64,000 nucleotides of DNA from CAWHMS01 sp963830495. GTDB taxonomy: Bacteria; Actinomycetota; Actinomycetes; Propionibacteriales; Nocardioidaceae. The notes under the pieces were generated by a model. It searched no databases and was not told the DNA's origin. It saw only the letters and a program-made list of their open reading frames with translations. This document shows, piece by piece, positions 24,959-33,227 of the stretch (positions are counted from its first letter, which is position 1; each line of letters starts with the position of its first letter). Where the stretch lies: NCBI GenBank assembly GCA_963830495.1, contig CAWHMS010000002.1, positions 248,001 through 312,000 of the forward strand. Reading direction: 5' to 3'. A program made the translations under genes and the position numbers.

Positions 24959-25507
24959 TCACTGTCCTGTGCGGCCGTCGATGCTCTCGCGCAACAGGTC
25001 AGCGTGGCCGAGGTGCCGGGCGTACTCCTCGATCATGTGCACCAGCACCTCCCGCAACGCCACCGTGCCGTCATGGTGCCGGCCGGTGATGTCGAGCGAC
25101 GCAGCGCTCCCGACGTACGCCCGCGCGTGCTCGACCTCGCGGCGCCAGCTCGCCCAGGCGTCCTCGACGACCGCTGGGTCGGCCACCGCACCGTTGAAGT
25201 CGAGGTCTCTGTCGTCCTCCGACCAGTAGAGCCGGGGCAGGTCCTCGCTCTGCATCACGCGTCGGAACCAGGTGTGTTCCACCCTGGCCAAGTGACGCAC
25301 CAGACCGAGGAGCGACAGCGTCGACGGCGGCACAGACCGCCTGGCCATCTGCTCGGCATCGAGCCCGTCGCACTTCATCTCCAGCGTCATCCGGTAGTGC
25401 TCGAGGTACTCCAGCAGCGTGGCCCGCTCGCCGACCGGACTGGCTGCGGTCGCGCGAGGATCGTCTTCGGGGTCGACCCACATCTCCGGGTATCGGCGTT
25501 CGCTCAT
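24959..25507 (-). CDS. DinB family protein (DUF664)
   Basis: 182 residues from ATG 25507. A four-helix bundle of the DinB/YfiT superfamily is indicated by ERATLLEYLEHYRMTLEMKCDGLDAEQMARRSVPPSTLSLLGLVRHLARVEHTWFRRV and TVALREVLVHMIEEYARHLGHADLLRESIDG; His in VRHLARVEH and RHLGHAD are the expected metal ligands. Related proteins include mycothiol- or bacillithiol-dependent enzymes, but the reaction here is unknown. It converges with the transporter gene. An AGGGTGGC sequence precedes the start. Confidence 0.88.
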   Translation of the reverse strand: MSERRYPEMWVDPEDDPRATAASPVGERATLLEYLEHYRMTLEMKCDGLDAEQMARRSVPPSTLSLLGLVRHLARVEHTWFRRVMQSEDLPRLYWSEDDRDLDFNGAVADPAVVEDAWASWRREVEHARAYVGSAASLDITGRHHDGTVALREVLVHMIEEYARHLGHADLLRESIDGRTGQ

Positions 25508-25629
25508 GGCCGCCACCCTGTCGGGCCACGGCAGTACCGCGCAAACCCGTCCCGAACGAAGAACATCGGTGGCCAAGGCCCACCCGGACCGGGGCTCTGG
25601 CGTCGTGTGGACCACTGGAGATTTGTGAG

Positions 25630-25714
25630 TGCGCGAGGGGGGAGTTGAACCCCCACGCCCTTTCGGGCACACGGACCTGAACCGTGCGCGTCTGCCTATT
25701 CCGCCACCCGCGCG
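25630..25714 (-). tRNA. tRNA-Leu (anticodon CAG)
   Basis: The 85-nt minus-strand gene folds as a class II tRNA. The acceptor GCGCGGG pairs with CTCGCGC (one G-U), the anticodon stem CACGG/CCGTG holds the loop TTCAGGT with CAG, a long variable arm has GCCC-GAAA-GGGC, and the T arm contains GTTCAACTC. The CCA end is not encoded. Confidence 0.95.
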
Positions 25715-25886
25715 CAATGCCGCCGGACTGATCGGTGTCACCCGCACAGGGCGACCTCGACCGGTCACAGCGACACGAAAGCCTAACACGCAGCAACCCC
25801 CGGCCGGACCCGCGGATGACCGGGCGGCGGCCCCGCCGACGATGGTCCGACGGCCCGCTGCGGCTACGATCGACGGCTAGGAACTC

Positions 25887-25918
25887 GGCGGTAGCCTGCC
25901 CACGCGCGCCCTACCGCC
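25887..25918 (+). repeat. Inverted repeat in the fhaA leader
   Basis: GGCGGTAG (25887-25894) and CTACCGCC (25911-25918) form a perfect 8-bp stem with a 16-nt GC-rich loop, 37 bases before the fhaA GTG. A TACGAT -10-like element lies upstream at 25864-25869. If transcribed, the hairpin sits in the 5' leader of the whole cell-wall signalling operon. Confidence 0.5.
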
Positions 25919-25954
25919 GCTACGACACGCGCGACGGACGAGGAGCACGATCAC

Positions 25955-26974
25955 GTGGGTGCCATCCACCGGTTCGAGCAGCGGCTCGAGCAGATGGTCA
26001 CCGGCGCGTTCGCCCGGGCGTTCCGCAGTGCGGTCCAGCCTCTCGAGATCGCGGCCGCTCTCCAACGCGAGGTCGACAACTCCGCCCAGATCCTCAGCCG
26101 CGATCGCCGGCTGGCGCCCAACGACTTCATGATCGACCTGTCCCCGATGGACTTCGACCGTTTGGCGACGTACGGCGAGACCCTGTCGCGTGAGCTGGCA
26201 GCCATGCTGCACGAGCACGCTCAGGAGCAGGGCTATCTCTTCACCGGGCCGGTCCGGCTCAACTTCAGTCGCGCCGACGACCTGACCACAGGCCGCTTCC
26301 GGGTGCGCAGTGCCGCGTCGGCAGCCGTCACCCCCGCCGCCGGAGCTCGGGTCACCGACACCGCGATCCGCGCTGCCTCGATGTTCCTCGAGATCAACGA
26401 CGTGCGCCATCCGCTCGAGCCGCCTGGCCTAGTGATCGGCCGAGGCAGTACGGCCGACGTACGCATCGACGACCCAGGCATCTCGCGCCGACACGTCCAG
26501 TTCCACTTCCAGGACGACCCCGGCGGGCTCAAGCTCACCGTGGCAGATCTCGGCTCGACCAACGGCACCCTGGTCAACGGTCGGCGGGTGCAGCATGCGT
26601 CGGTGAGCGACGGCGCCGTCGTCGTCATCGGTGGCACCACGATCGTCGTGCGTGCCTCCGCGCCCCGGTCCGGGCCGGGTGCCGGCGCCATCCCGGAGCG
26701 GGCAACGGGCGCGGCGTCAGCCGCCGGCTGGAGCCCGGGATCGGGAGCACCTCGCCAACCGACACCCGGCGGCCTCACCTACCCGGCGCAGCAGCCACAG
26801 CCGCCGAGCGCAACCCCTGCGCCGCCGAGCCCCGCCCCCGGGCAGCGGACCGCTCCGCCGTACCAACCGCCGGCACCACAGCCAGATCCCGGCCGGGCTC
26901 CGAACGACGATCTCGCCGGTGACCCTCCGCCGTACCCGGGTCCGACACCCTGGCAAAGCCCTCGGGACGGGTGA
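25955..26974 (+). CDS. fhaA: FhaA, DUF3662 and FHA domain protein
   Basis: 339 residues. Residues 1-120 are the DUF3662 domain (GAIHRFEQRLEQMVTGAFARAFRSAVQPLEIAAALQRE). Residues about 145-230 are an FHA domain (VIGRGSTADVRIDDPGISRRHVQF ... DLGSTNGTLVNGRRV) that binds phosphothreonine. The Pro/Gly-rich tail is disordered. In mycobacteria FhaA binds phosphorylated MviN and restrains peptidoglycan synthesis; the same role is likely here. GTG start with GAGGAG upstream. First gene of the operon through pknB. Confidence 0.93.
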   Translation: MGAIHRFEQRLEQMVTGAFARAFRSAVQPLEIAAALQREVDNSAQILSRDRRLAPNDFMIDLSPMDFDRLATYGETLSRELAAMLHEHAQEQGYLFTGPVRLNFSRADDLTTGRFRVRSAASAAVTPAAGARVTDTAIRAASMFLEINDVRHPLEPPGLVIGRGSTADVRIDDPGISRRHVQFHFQDDPGGLKLTVADLGSTNGTLVNGRRVQHASVSDGAVVVIGGTTIVVRASAPRSGPGAGAIPERATGAASAAGWSPGSGAPRQPTPGGLTYPAQQPQPPSATPAPPSPAPGQRTAPPYQPPAPQPDPGRAPNDDLAGDPPPYPGPTPWQSPRDG

Positions 26975-26977
26975 TCG

Positions 26978-27442
26978 ATGTCTGAGCTGACGCTGACCTT
27001 GATCAAGATCGGCTTCCTTGCGCTGTTGTGGCTCTTCGTCCTCTCCTCCGTCTCCGTGATCCGCTCCGACCTCTTCGGCGAGCGGGTCGAGCAGGAGCCC
27101 GCGAGCAAGCCGTCGAAGCGATCGGCCAAGCCACCGAAGAAGCGGCGCGGCGCGCCGAGCCAGCTCGTGATCAGCGAGGGGGTCAACGCCGGGGTCTCGG
27201 TGTCACTGGCCCACGATCCGGTCCTGCTCGGTCGAGGCGCGGACGCGACGATCCGGCTCGACGACGACTATGTCTCCACCCGGCACGCCCGCTTCGTGCC
27301 GCACGGCGAGGACTGGTACGTCGAGGACCTCGGCTCGACCAACGGCACCTACATCGGCAGTCAACGGCTCACCGCCCCGATGGTCGTGTCGATCGGTGTT
27401 CAGGTGCGGCTGGGCAAGACCATCGCAGAGCTGAAGAAGTAG
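26978..27442 (+). CDS. fhaB: FhaB/FipA, membrane-anchored FHA protein
   Basis: 154 residues. An N-terminal membrane helix (LTLTLIKIGFLALLWLFVLSSVSVI) is followed by a basic stretch and an FHA domain: VLLGRGADATIRLDDDYVSTRHARFV, DLGSTNGTYIGSQRL. FHA domains recognise phosphothreonine on kinase targets; the mycobacterial counterpart links PknA signalling to FtsZ and FtsQ. It starts three bases after fhaA and ends three bases before pstP, so the genes are tightly coupled. Confidence 0.94.
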   Translation: MSELTLTLIKIGFLALLWLFVLSSVSVIRSDLFGERVEQEPASKPSKRSAKPPKKRRGAPSQLVISEGVNAGVSVSLAHDPVLLGRGADATIRLDDDYVSTRHARFVPHGEDWYVEDLGSTNGTYIGSQRLTAPMVVSIGVQVRLGKTIAELKK

Positions 27443-27445
27443 CCG

Positions 27446-28927
27446 ATGGCCCTCTCCCTGCGGACCGGCGCCTTCTCCGACATCGGACGGACGCGCAAGA
27501 AGAACGACGACTCCGGCTATGCCGGCACGCATTTCGTGATGGTGGCCGACGGCATGGGTGGGGCGCCGGCTGGCGACCTCGCCTCAGCGGTCGCGGTACA
27601 GACCATGCAGCGCCTCGACGCGCCGGCGCCCGACGATCTCCTGCAAGCCCTGGCCGGTGCCGTGCACCGTGCCAACGACCGGCTCACCGAGCTGATCGAA
27701 GAGGATCCCTCCGTCGAGGGCATGGGTACGACGGTGACCGCTGTCCTGTTCGTCGGGGACCAGATCGGGATCGCACACCTGGGAGACTCCCGCGGCTACC
27801 TGTGGCGCGACGGGGAGCTCATCCCGCTCACGAGTGACCACACCTGGGTGCAGAGCCTGATCGACGAGGGCCGGATCACCGAAGACGAGGCCAAGACCCA
27901 CTCGCATCGGTCGTTGCTGCTGAAGGTGCTCGACGGCCGGCACGACAACGAGCCGGACCTCAGTGTGTTCGACGTACGCCCAGGGGACCGGATCCTGTTG
28001 TGCTCCGACGGGCTGAGCGGATTCGTCGAGCTCGACCGGATCGCCGAGGCCCTCAGCGCCGGCGAGGCACAGGAGGTGAGCCGAGAGCTCACCCAGCTGG
28101 CGCTCGACTCGCACAGCACCGACAACGTCACCGTGGTCGTCGCCGATGTCGTGGACGAGCCGATGTCTGACACCTTCGTGCCGTTGGTGGTCGGGTCGGC
28201 CGCCGAGGAGACCCCGGGTCGGATCGGCCGGATCCGCAGCTGGGCGCAGCGCGACCACGTCGACCGCAACGAGGCACTCGTCGACGCTGAGCTCGATCCG
28301 GAGGAGCGCCGCTACGCACCGCGCGAACCGGGCCGATTCCGTTGGCTCAAGCGGGTACTGGTGCTCGGCGCCGTGCTGGCGCTGGTTGCCGTGATCGGTA
28401 TCTACTCCTACTCCTGGTCGCAGGAGCAGTACTACGTCGGAGAGCACGACGGCCAGGTCGCGATCTTCCAAGGCGTACAGGAGGACCTTCCCGGCATCGA
28501 CCTCAACTCGGTCTACCGGGTCGAGGACATCTCCCTCGACTCACTGCCGAGCTTCCGTCGCAGCCAGGTGATCGAGGGTATGACGGCCGGCGACCTCGAC
28601 GACGCCGAGCGCATCGTGAGCCAGCTCGAGACCTTCGCCGACCAGTGCGCCGGCCAGGTCGCGGAGTCCTCCCCGAGCCCGACCAGGACGAGTCCCCGGC
28701 CCTCCGGCGGCAACAGCGCACCCGACGCCTCGGCGCCTACCCGGGGCCAGGGTTCCGGCGGCACCGATCGGCCCATCACCCCGGACCGGAGCGGCAGCAC
28801 CCAGCGCCCCGCCACTCAACGCCCCACCACCCTGGTCTCACCCGACGCCTCGGCGACGGCCGACGGCCAACAGGACGCCGAGGACGAGTGCGCGGGTGTG
28901 TCTCCCGAGTCGGAGACCGGATCGTGA
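27446..28927 (+). CDS. pstP: PstP, PP2C-type Ser/Thr protein phosphatase
   Basis: 493 residues. The PP2C domain (about 6-235) shows GRTRKKNDDSGYA, VADGMGGAPAGDLAS, GTTVTAVLFVG, AHLGDSRGYLW, LLCSDGLSGFV and STDNVTVVVADV with the metal-binding Asp residues. A membrane helix follows at about 300-320 (VLVLGAVLALVAVIGIYSYSW), then a 170-residue outer segment rich in Ser, Thr and Pro. It dephosphorylates PknA, PknB and their targets. Stop and rodA start overlap (GTGA). The protein N-terminal to the PP2C motif matches known Stp-type phosphatases, so the ATG is sound. Confidence 0.95.
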   Translation: MALSLRTGAFSDIGRTRKKNDDSGYAGTHFVMVADGMGGAPAGDLASAVAVQTMQRLDAPAPDDLLQALAGAVHRANDRLTELIEEDPSVEGMGTTVTAVLFVGDQIGIAHLGDSRGYLWRDGELIPLTSDHTWVQSLIDEGRITEDEAKTHSHRSLLLKVLDGRHDNEPDLSVFDVRPGDRILLCSDGLSGFVELDRIAEALSAGEAQEVSRELTQLALDSHSTDNVTVVVADVVDEPMSDTFVPLVVGSAAEETPGRIGRIRSWAQRDHVDRNEALVDAELDPEERRYAPREPGRFRWLKRVLVLGAVLALVAVIGIYSYSWSQEQYYVGEHDGQVAIFQGVQEDLPGIDLNSVYRVEDISLDSLPSFRRSQVIEGMTAGDLDDAERIVSQLETFADQCAGQVAESSPSPTRTSPRPSGGNSAPDASAPTRGQGSGGTDRPITPDRSGSTQRPATQRPTTLVSPDASATADGQQDAEDECAGVSPESETGS

Positions 28928-30306
28928 CCGCCGGAGTCGCCACCCCGAGTGGCCTGGTGGGCGCCCTGGTGCCGCGCAAGCGCCGTGGCGTCGAAGCGCT
29001 GCTGCTCTTCCTGGCGCTGGTGCTGGGAGTCGGGTCCTACGCCTTAGTCGGGCTCGGCGTCGACGAGGAGCTGCCCACCGACCTGATCCCGTACGGCGGC
29101 GGCCTGGTCGTGCTGGCGATCATCAGCCACATCGTGGTGCGGCTGCGAGCGCCGTACGCGGACCCGGTCATCCTGCCGGCGGTCGTGGCACTCAACGGGA
29201 TCGGGCTGGCGATGATCCACCGCATCGACCTGGCCCGGGACACCTCGTTCGCCGCCCAGCAGCTGATGTGGACCGCGATCTCGGTCGCCGGTTTCGTCGC
29301 CACTCTCCTCGTGGTCCGAGACCACCGCCGCCTCCAGGCCTTCACCTACACGATGGGACTCACCGGTCTGGTGCTGTTGCTGCTGCCGCTGCTGCCGGTC
29401 ATCGGCTTGCAGGTGAACGGCGCGCGGATCTGGATCTCCGTCGGCGGCTTCTCGTTCCAGCCCGGCGAGATCGCCAAGATCTGTCTGGCGATCTTCTTCG
29501 CCGGCTATCTGGTGGTCAAGCGCGACGCGCTCGCGCTGGCCGGCCGGCGGGTGCTCGGCATCGACCTGCCCCGCGGCCGTGACCTGGGACCCATCCTGTT
29601 GATGTGGCTGATCAGCCTGGGCGTCCTGGTCTTCCAGCGCGACCTGGGCTCGTCGCTGCTCTTCTTCGGGCTCTTCGTCGTACTGCTCTACGTCGCCACC
29701 GAGCGCCCCAGCTGGCTCATCGTGGGTGGGGCGCTGTTCGCGGCCGGCTCGTACTTCGGCTACCTCGCGTTCGGCCATGTGCAGACACGGGTCGACGGCT
29801 GGCTCAATCCGTTCAGTGACTACGACGCCTACTACCAGATCGTGCAGGGCCAGTACTCGCTCGCCTGGGGCGGCATCCTCGGCCGCGGCTGGGGGCAAGG
29901 CAGTCCGGAGATCACGCCGTTCTCCTACACCGACTTCATCGCCACGTCGCTCGGTGAAGAGCTCGGGCTCACCGGCCTGATGGCGATCGTGCTGATCTAC
30001 GCACTGATCGTCGAGCGCGGCTTCCGGACCGCCTTGGTGTGCCGCGACCCGTTCGGCAAGCTGCTCGCGATCGGCCTGACGATGGCGCTGGCGCTGCAGG
30101 TCTTCATCGTGGTCGGCGGGGTCACGAATCTCATCCCGCTCACCGGTCTCACCACGCCGTTCCTCTCCTACGGCGGCTCGTCCCTGGTCGCCAACTGGAT
30201 CATCGTGGCGCTCTTCCTGCGCATCAGCGACCTTGCCCGCCGGCCGGCGCCCGACCTGCGACCGCCCTCCGCCGACGACGAGACCCAGGTGGTGAGCCTG
30301 CGGTGA
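28924..30306 (+). CDS. rodA: RodA/FtsW-type SEDS peptidoglycan polymerase
   Basis: 460 residues with about ten to twelve membrane helices. The SEDS signatures are present: GARIWISVGGFSFQPGEIAKICLAIFFAGYLV, FQRDLGSSLLFFGLF, GGILGRGWGQGSPE, PFSYTDFIATSLGEELGLTG and GLTTPFLSYGGSSLVANW. It polymerises lipid II glycan strands together with the class B PBP encoded next. The GTG start overlaps the pstP stop by four bases and the last codons overlap pbpA (GTGA), so all are translationally coupled. Confidence 0.95.
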   Translation: MTAGVATPSGLVGALVPRKRRGVEALLLFLALVLGVGSYALVGLGVDEELPTDLIPYGGGLVVLAIISHIVVRLRAPYADPVILPAVVALNGIGLAMIHRIDLARDTSFAAQQLMWTAISVAGFVATLLVVRDHRRLQAFTYTMGLTGLVLLLLPLLPVIGLQVNGARIWISVGGFSFQPGEIAKICLAIFFAGYLVVKRDALALAGRRVLGIDLPRGRDLGPILLMWLISLGVLVFQRDLGSSLLFFGLFVVLLYVATERPSWLIVGGALFAAGSYFGYLAFGHVQTRVDGWLNPFSDYDAYYQIVQGQYSLAWGGILGRGWGQGSPEITPFSYTDFIATSLGEELGLTGLMAIVLIYALIVERGFRTALVCRDPFGKLLAIGLTMALALQVFIVVGGVTNLIPLTGLTTPFLSYGGSSLVANWIIVALFLRISDLARRPAPDLRPPSADDETQVVSLR

Positions 30307-31764
30307 ACCGCCCGATCCGAACGCTCGCCGTCGGCTGCCTGGTGCTGTTCGGGCTGCTGCTCGCCAACATCAACTACATCCAGGTCTTCCGGGCCGACAG
30401 CCTCAACGAGAGCAACCGCAACACACGTGCCCGCGAAGCCGAGTGCGCGCGTGAGCGTGGGCCGATCCTCGTCGGCAACGAGGCGGTTGCCCGGAGCGTT
30501 CCCTCCAATGACAGCCTGAAGTTCCAGCGCCGCTACTCCCAGGTGGAGCTGTACGCACCGCTGACCGGCTTCTTCTCCTGCATCTTCGGCACCAGCGCGC
30601 TGGAGTTCTCGCAGAACTCCGTGCTGTCCGGCAGTGACCCCGACCTCTTTCTCAACCGCTTCATCGACCTGATCGGCAACGAGCAGCCCAAGGGCGGGAG
30701 CGTCTCGCTCACGATCGACCCGCGGGCACAGCAAGCAGCCCTCGACGGGCTGACGGCTCTCGGCGCCGGCACGCAGGGGGCGGTTGCGGCCATCGATCCC
30801 GAGACGGGGGCGATCCTCGCGATGGTGAGTACGCCGTCGTACAACCCCAACCTGATTGCGGACCACAACGTGGCGAGAGCCGAGGCCGCCTTCCAGCGGA
30901 TCAACGATGCGGCGGACGATCGCGCGCTCAACCGGGCGACCCAGGACATCTGGCCGCCCGGCTCGACCTTCAAGATCGTCGTCACGGCAGCCGCACTGAG
31001 CAACGGATACACGCCGGACTCGATCGTGAAGGGTGGTCGCGTCTTCGACATGCCCGAGTCCAGCGACACGATCCAGAACGAAGGGGGCTCGGACTGCGGC
31101 GGGGAGGAGATCACCCTGACCGAGGCGTTGGCGGTCTCGTGCAACGTGTCCTTCGCCGACCTCGGCCTCAAGCTGGGTCAGGACGACCTGCGCAGCCAGG
31201 CTGAGGCGTTCGGCTTCGGTGAGGACTACCTTGACGAGCTGCCGCTGGCCGAGAGCGTGTTCCCCGAGGATCTCGACGAGCCGAGTCTGGCGCTCTCGTC
31301 GATCGGTCAGTACGAGGTGGCGGCGACCCCGCTGCAGATGGCGATGGTGACCGGCGGGATCGCCAACGGGGGCAACGTCATGCAGCCGTACGTCGTGGAA
31401 CAGGTGCGCGCGCCGGACCTGGACCTCCTCGAGGAGGCGGATCCCAGCGTGCTGAGCTCGGCGACCTCGGAGACCGTCGCCGACGACCTGACCCAAATGA
31501 TGGTCGAGGTGGTCGAGGACGGCACCGCTGACGAGGTCCAGATCGAAGGGAACCAGCGTTGCCGGCAAGACCGGTACCGCCAACAGCGCGGACGAGCGCA
31601 ACCCCTACGCCTGGATGGTCAGCTTCGCTCCGGCCGACGATCCGCAGGTTGCGGTCGCGGTGTTCATCGAGTCAGCACCGGGTATCGCCCGCGAGGACAT
31701 CAGCGGTGGCGGCGTGGCGGGTCCGATCGCCAAGCAGGTGATGGAGGCGGTGATCAACCGATGA
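30303..31764 (+). CDS. pbpA: PbpA, class B penicillin-binding protein; apparent frameshift
   Basis: 486 residues after correction. An N-terminal membrane anchor (TLAVGCLVLFGLLLANINYIQVF) precedes a dimerisation region and a transpeptidase domain with WPPGSTFKI (catalytic Ser about residue 220) and SCN (about 279). The third motif, AGKTGTANS (about 422), lies in the next frame: the direct reading becomes EGNQRCRQDRY and runs on into pknA. Removing one A at 31551-31552 gives IEGTSVAGKTGTA and the proper stop at 31762-31764. As the KTG motif is required for cross-linking, a sequence error is more likely than a real defect. It partners RodA. Confidence 0.88.
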
Positions 31765-33206
31765 TGACGGTGGGCTCGGGCCGCTACCGACTGGACCGGA
31801 GGATCGCCTCGGGCGGCATGGGCGAGGTATGGCATGCCACCGACGCAGCACTCGGTCGCGAGGTCGCGGTCAAGCTGTTGCACCGCAACCTCTCCGACGA
31901 CCCCACGTTCCGCGCACGCTTCGAGGCCGAGGCGCGGCACGCGGCGTCCTTGCATGACCCACACATCGCCACCGTCTTCGACTTCGGGGACGAGCAGGAC
32001 GCGCAGGGTCAGCATCGTGGCTACCTGGTCATGGAGTACGTCGACGGGCAGCCGCTGTCGGCTCTGCTCCGTGGCCCGCTGCCTCCGGCGCAGACCGTGC
32101 ACCTGATGTCCCAGGTCGGTGACGCCCTCGCGGTTGCCCACGCAGCCGGCATCGTCCACCGGGACGTCAAGCCGGCGAACTTCCTCGTCACCCCTAGTGG
32201 CCAGGTCAAGATCACCGACTTCGGGGTCGCCCGGGCCAAGGGGGCAAGCTCGCTCACCGAGACCGGCACCGTCATCGGCACCGCCTCCTACGTCGCTCCC
32301 GAGGTCGCCGAGGGACGGGAGGCGACGCCACAGAGCGACGTGTACTCGCTCGGGGTCGTCATCTACGAGTGCCTCGCCGGGCGCCGCCCGTTCACCGCCG
32401 ACAGCCCGGTCGCTGTGGCGATCGCACATCTGCGCGAGCCGCCACCACCGCTGCCCGACACCGTGCCCCCGGCACTGCGCGCCGTGGTCATGCAGGCCCT
32501 GGCGAAAGATCCGGCCGAGCGTCCCGGCGGTGCTGCGGTGTTCGCAGCGCAGCTGCGTCAGGCGGGGGACGGCGTCAAGGTCGACCCCACGGTGGCGATG
32601 CCTCTCGCCGGCGCGGCCGGCGACGGTACGAGCGTGTTGCCCGTCGTACAACCGGGGCCGGAGGACGACCCCGGGGAGCGACGCCGGAGGTGGCCCTGGA
32701 TCGTTGTCGCGGCCGCCATCGCGCTCATCATCGCGGCCGGGTTCGCGATCGCGCAGCTGGTCGACGACCCGGAGTCGACTGCCCCTGCCGGACAGGACAC
32801 CGCCGACAGTCGGACCGAGACTGACGACCAGGCCACGTCGGCACCGCAGGACACGTCGACCGAGGCGACCGAGACGACCGAGCCGCCGGAGCCGACGACC
32901 GAGCCGGAGCCCACGACCGAACCAACGACCGAGGCGACCACCTCGGAGTCGACGGATGCCGAGACGGTCCTGGTCGACGCGGACGACTACGTCGGTCTGG
33001 ACATCAAGGACGCGGAGCAGCAGTTGAAGGACCTCGGTCTGCGGCCCAAGAAGGAGTCCATCGACGGAGAGGGCGAGCCGGACACTGTCGCCGACGTGCA
33101 ACCGACGGGGGAGCTGCCCCTCGGGAGCGAGGTGACCTTGTTCTTCTGGAGCGACACGGGTCCTCCGGAGGACCAGCCCGGTGCGGAGAGCGATGACGAC
33201 GAATGA
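31761..33206 (+). CDS. pknA: PknA-type Ser/Thr protein kinase with one PASTA domain
   Basis: 481 residues. The kinase domain (about 9-265) has the Gly loop RIASGGMGEVW, AVKLL, HRDVKPANF, DFGVAR and the activation-loop TETGTVIGTASYVAPE. A membrane helix at about 312-335 (WIVVAAAIALIIAAGFAIAQLV) leads to a Thr/Glu/Pro-rich stretch of about 60 residues and one PASTA-like domain (DYVGLDIKDAEQQLKDLGLRPKKES). Mycobacterial PknA lacks PASTA, so this is the form seen in several other actinobacteria. ATG overlaps the pbpA stop (ATGA). It regulates growth and division proteins, read by the FHA proteins of the operon. Confidence 0.92.
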   Translation: MMTVGSGRYRLDRRIASGGMGEVWHATDAALGREVAVKLLHRNLSDDPTFRARFEAEARHAASLHDPHIATVFDFGDEQDAQGQHRGYLVMEYVDGQPLSALLRGPLPPAQTVHLMSQVGDALAVAHAAGIVHRDVKPANFLVTPSGQVKITDFGVARAKGASSLTETGTVIGTASYVAPEVAEGREATPQSDVYSLGVVIYECLAGRRPFTADSPVAVAIAHLREPPPPLPDTVPPALRAVVMQALAKDPAERPGGAAVFAAQLRQAGDGVKVDPTVAMPLAGAAGDGTSVLPVVQPGPEDDPGERRRRWPWIVVAAAIALIIAAGFAIAQLVDDPESTAPAGQDTADSRTETDDQATSAPQDTSTEATETTEPPEPTTEPEPTTEPTTEATTSESTDAETVLVDADDYVGLDIKDAEQQLKDLGLRPKKESIDGEGEPDTVADVQPTGELPLGSEVTLFFWSDTGPPEDQPGAESDDDE

Positions 33207-33227
33207 CCTGCCAGCAGGGAGCCTGAC

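Noticed and set aside
30039..33206. A natural PbpA-PknA fusion protein of 1055 residues
   Set aside because: The fusion arises only because of the extra base at 31551-31552; the linker sequence is the KTG region read in the wrong frame, and the proper stop overlaps the pknA start.
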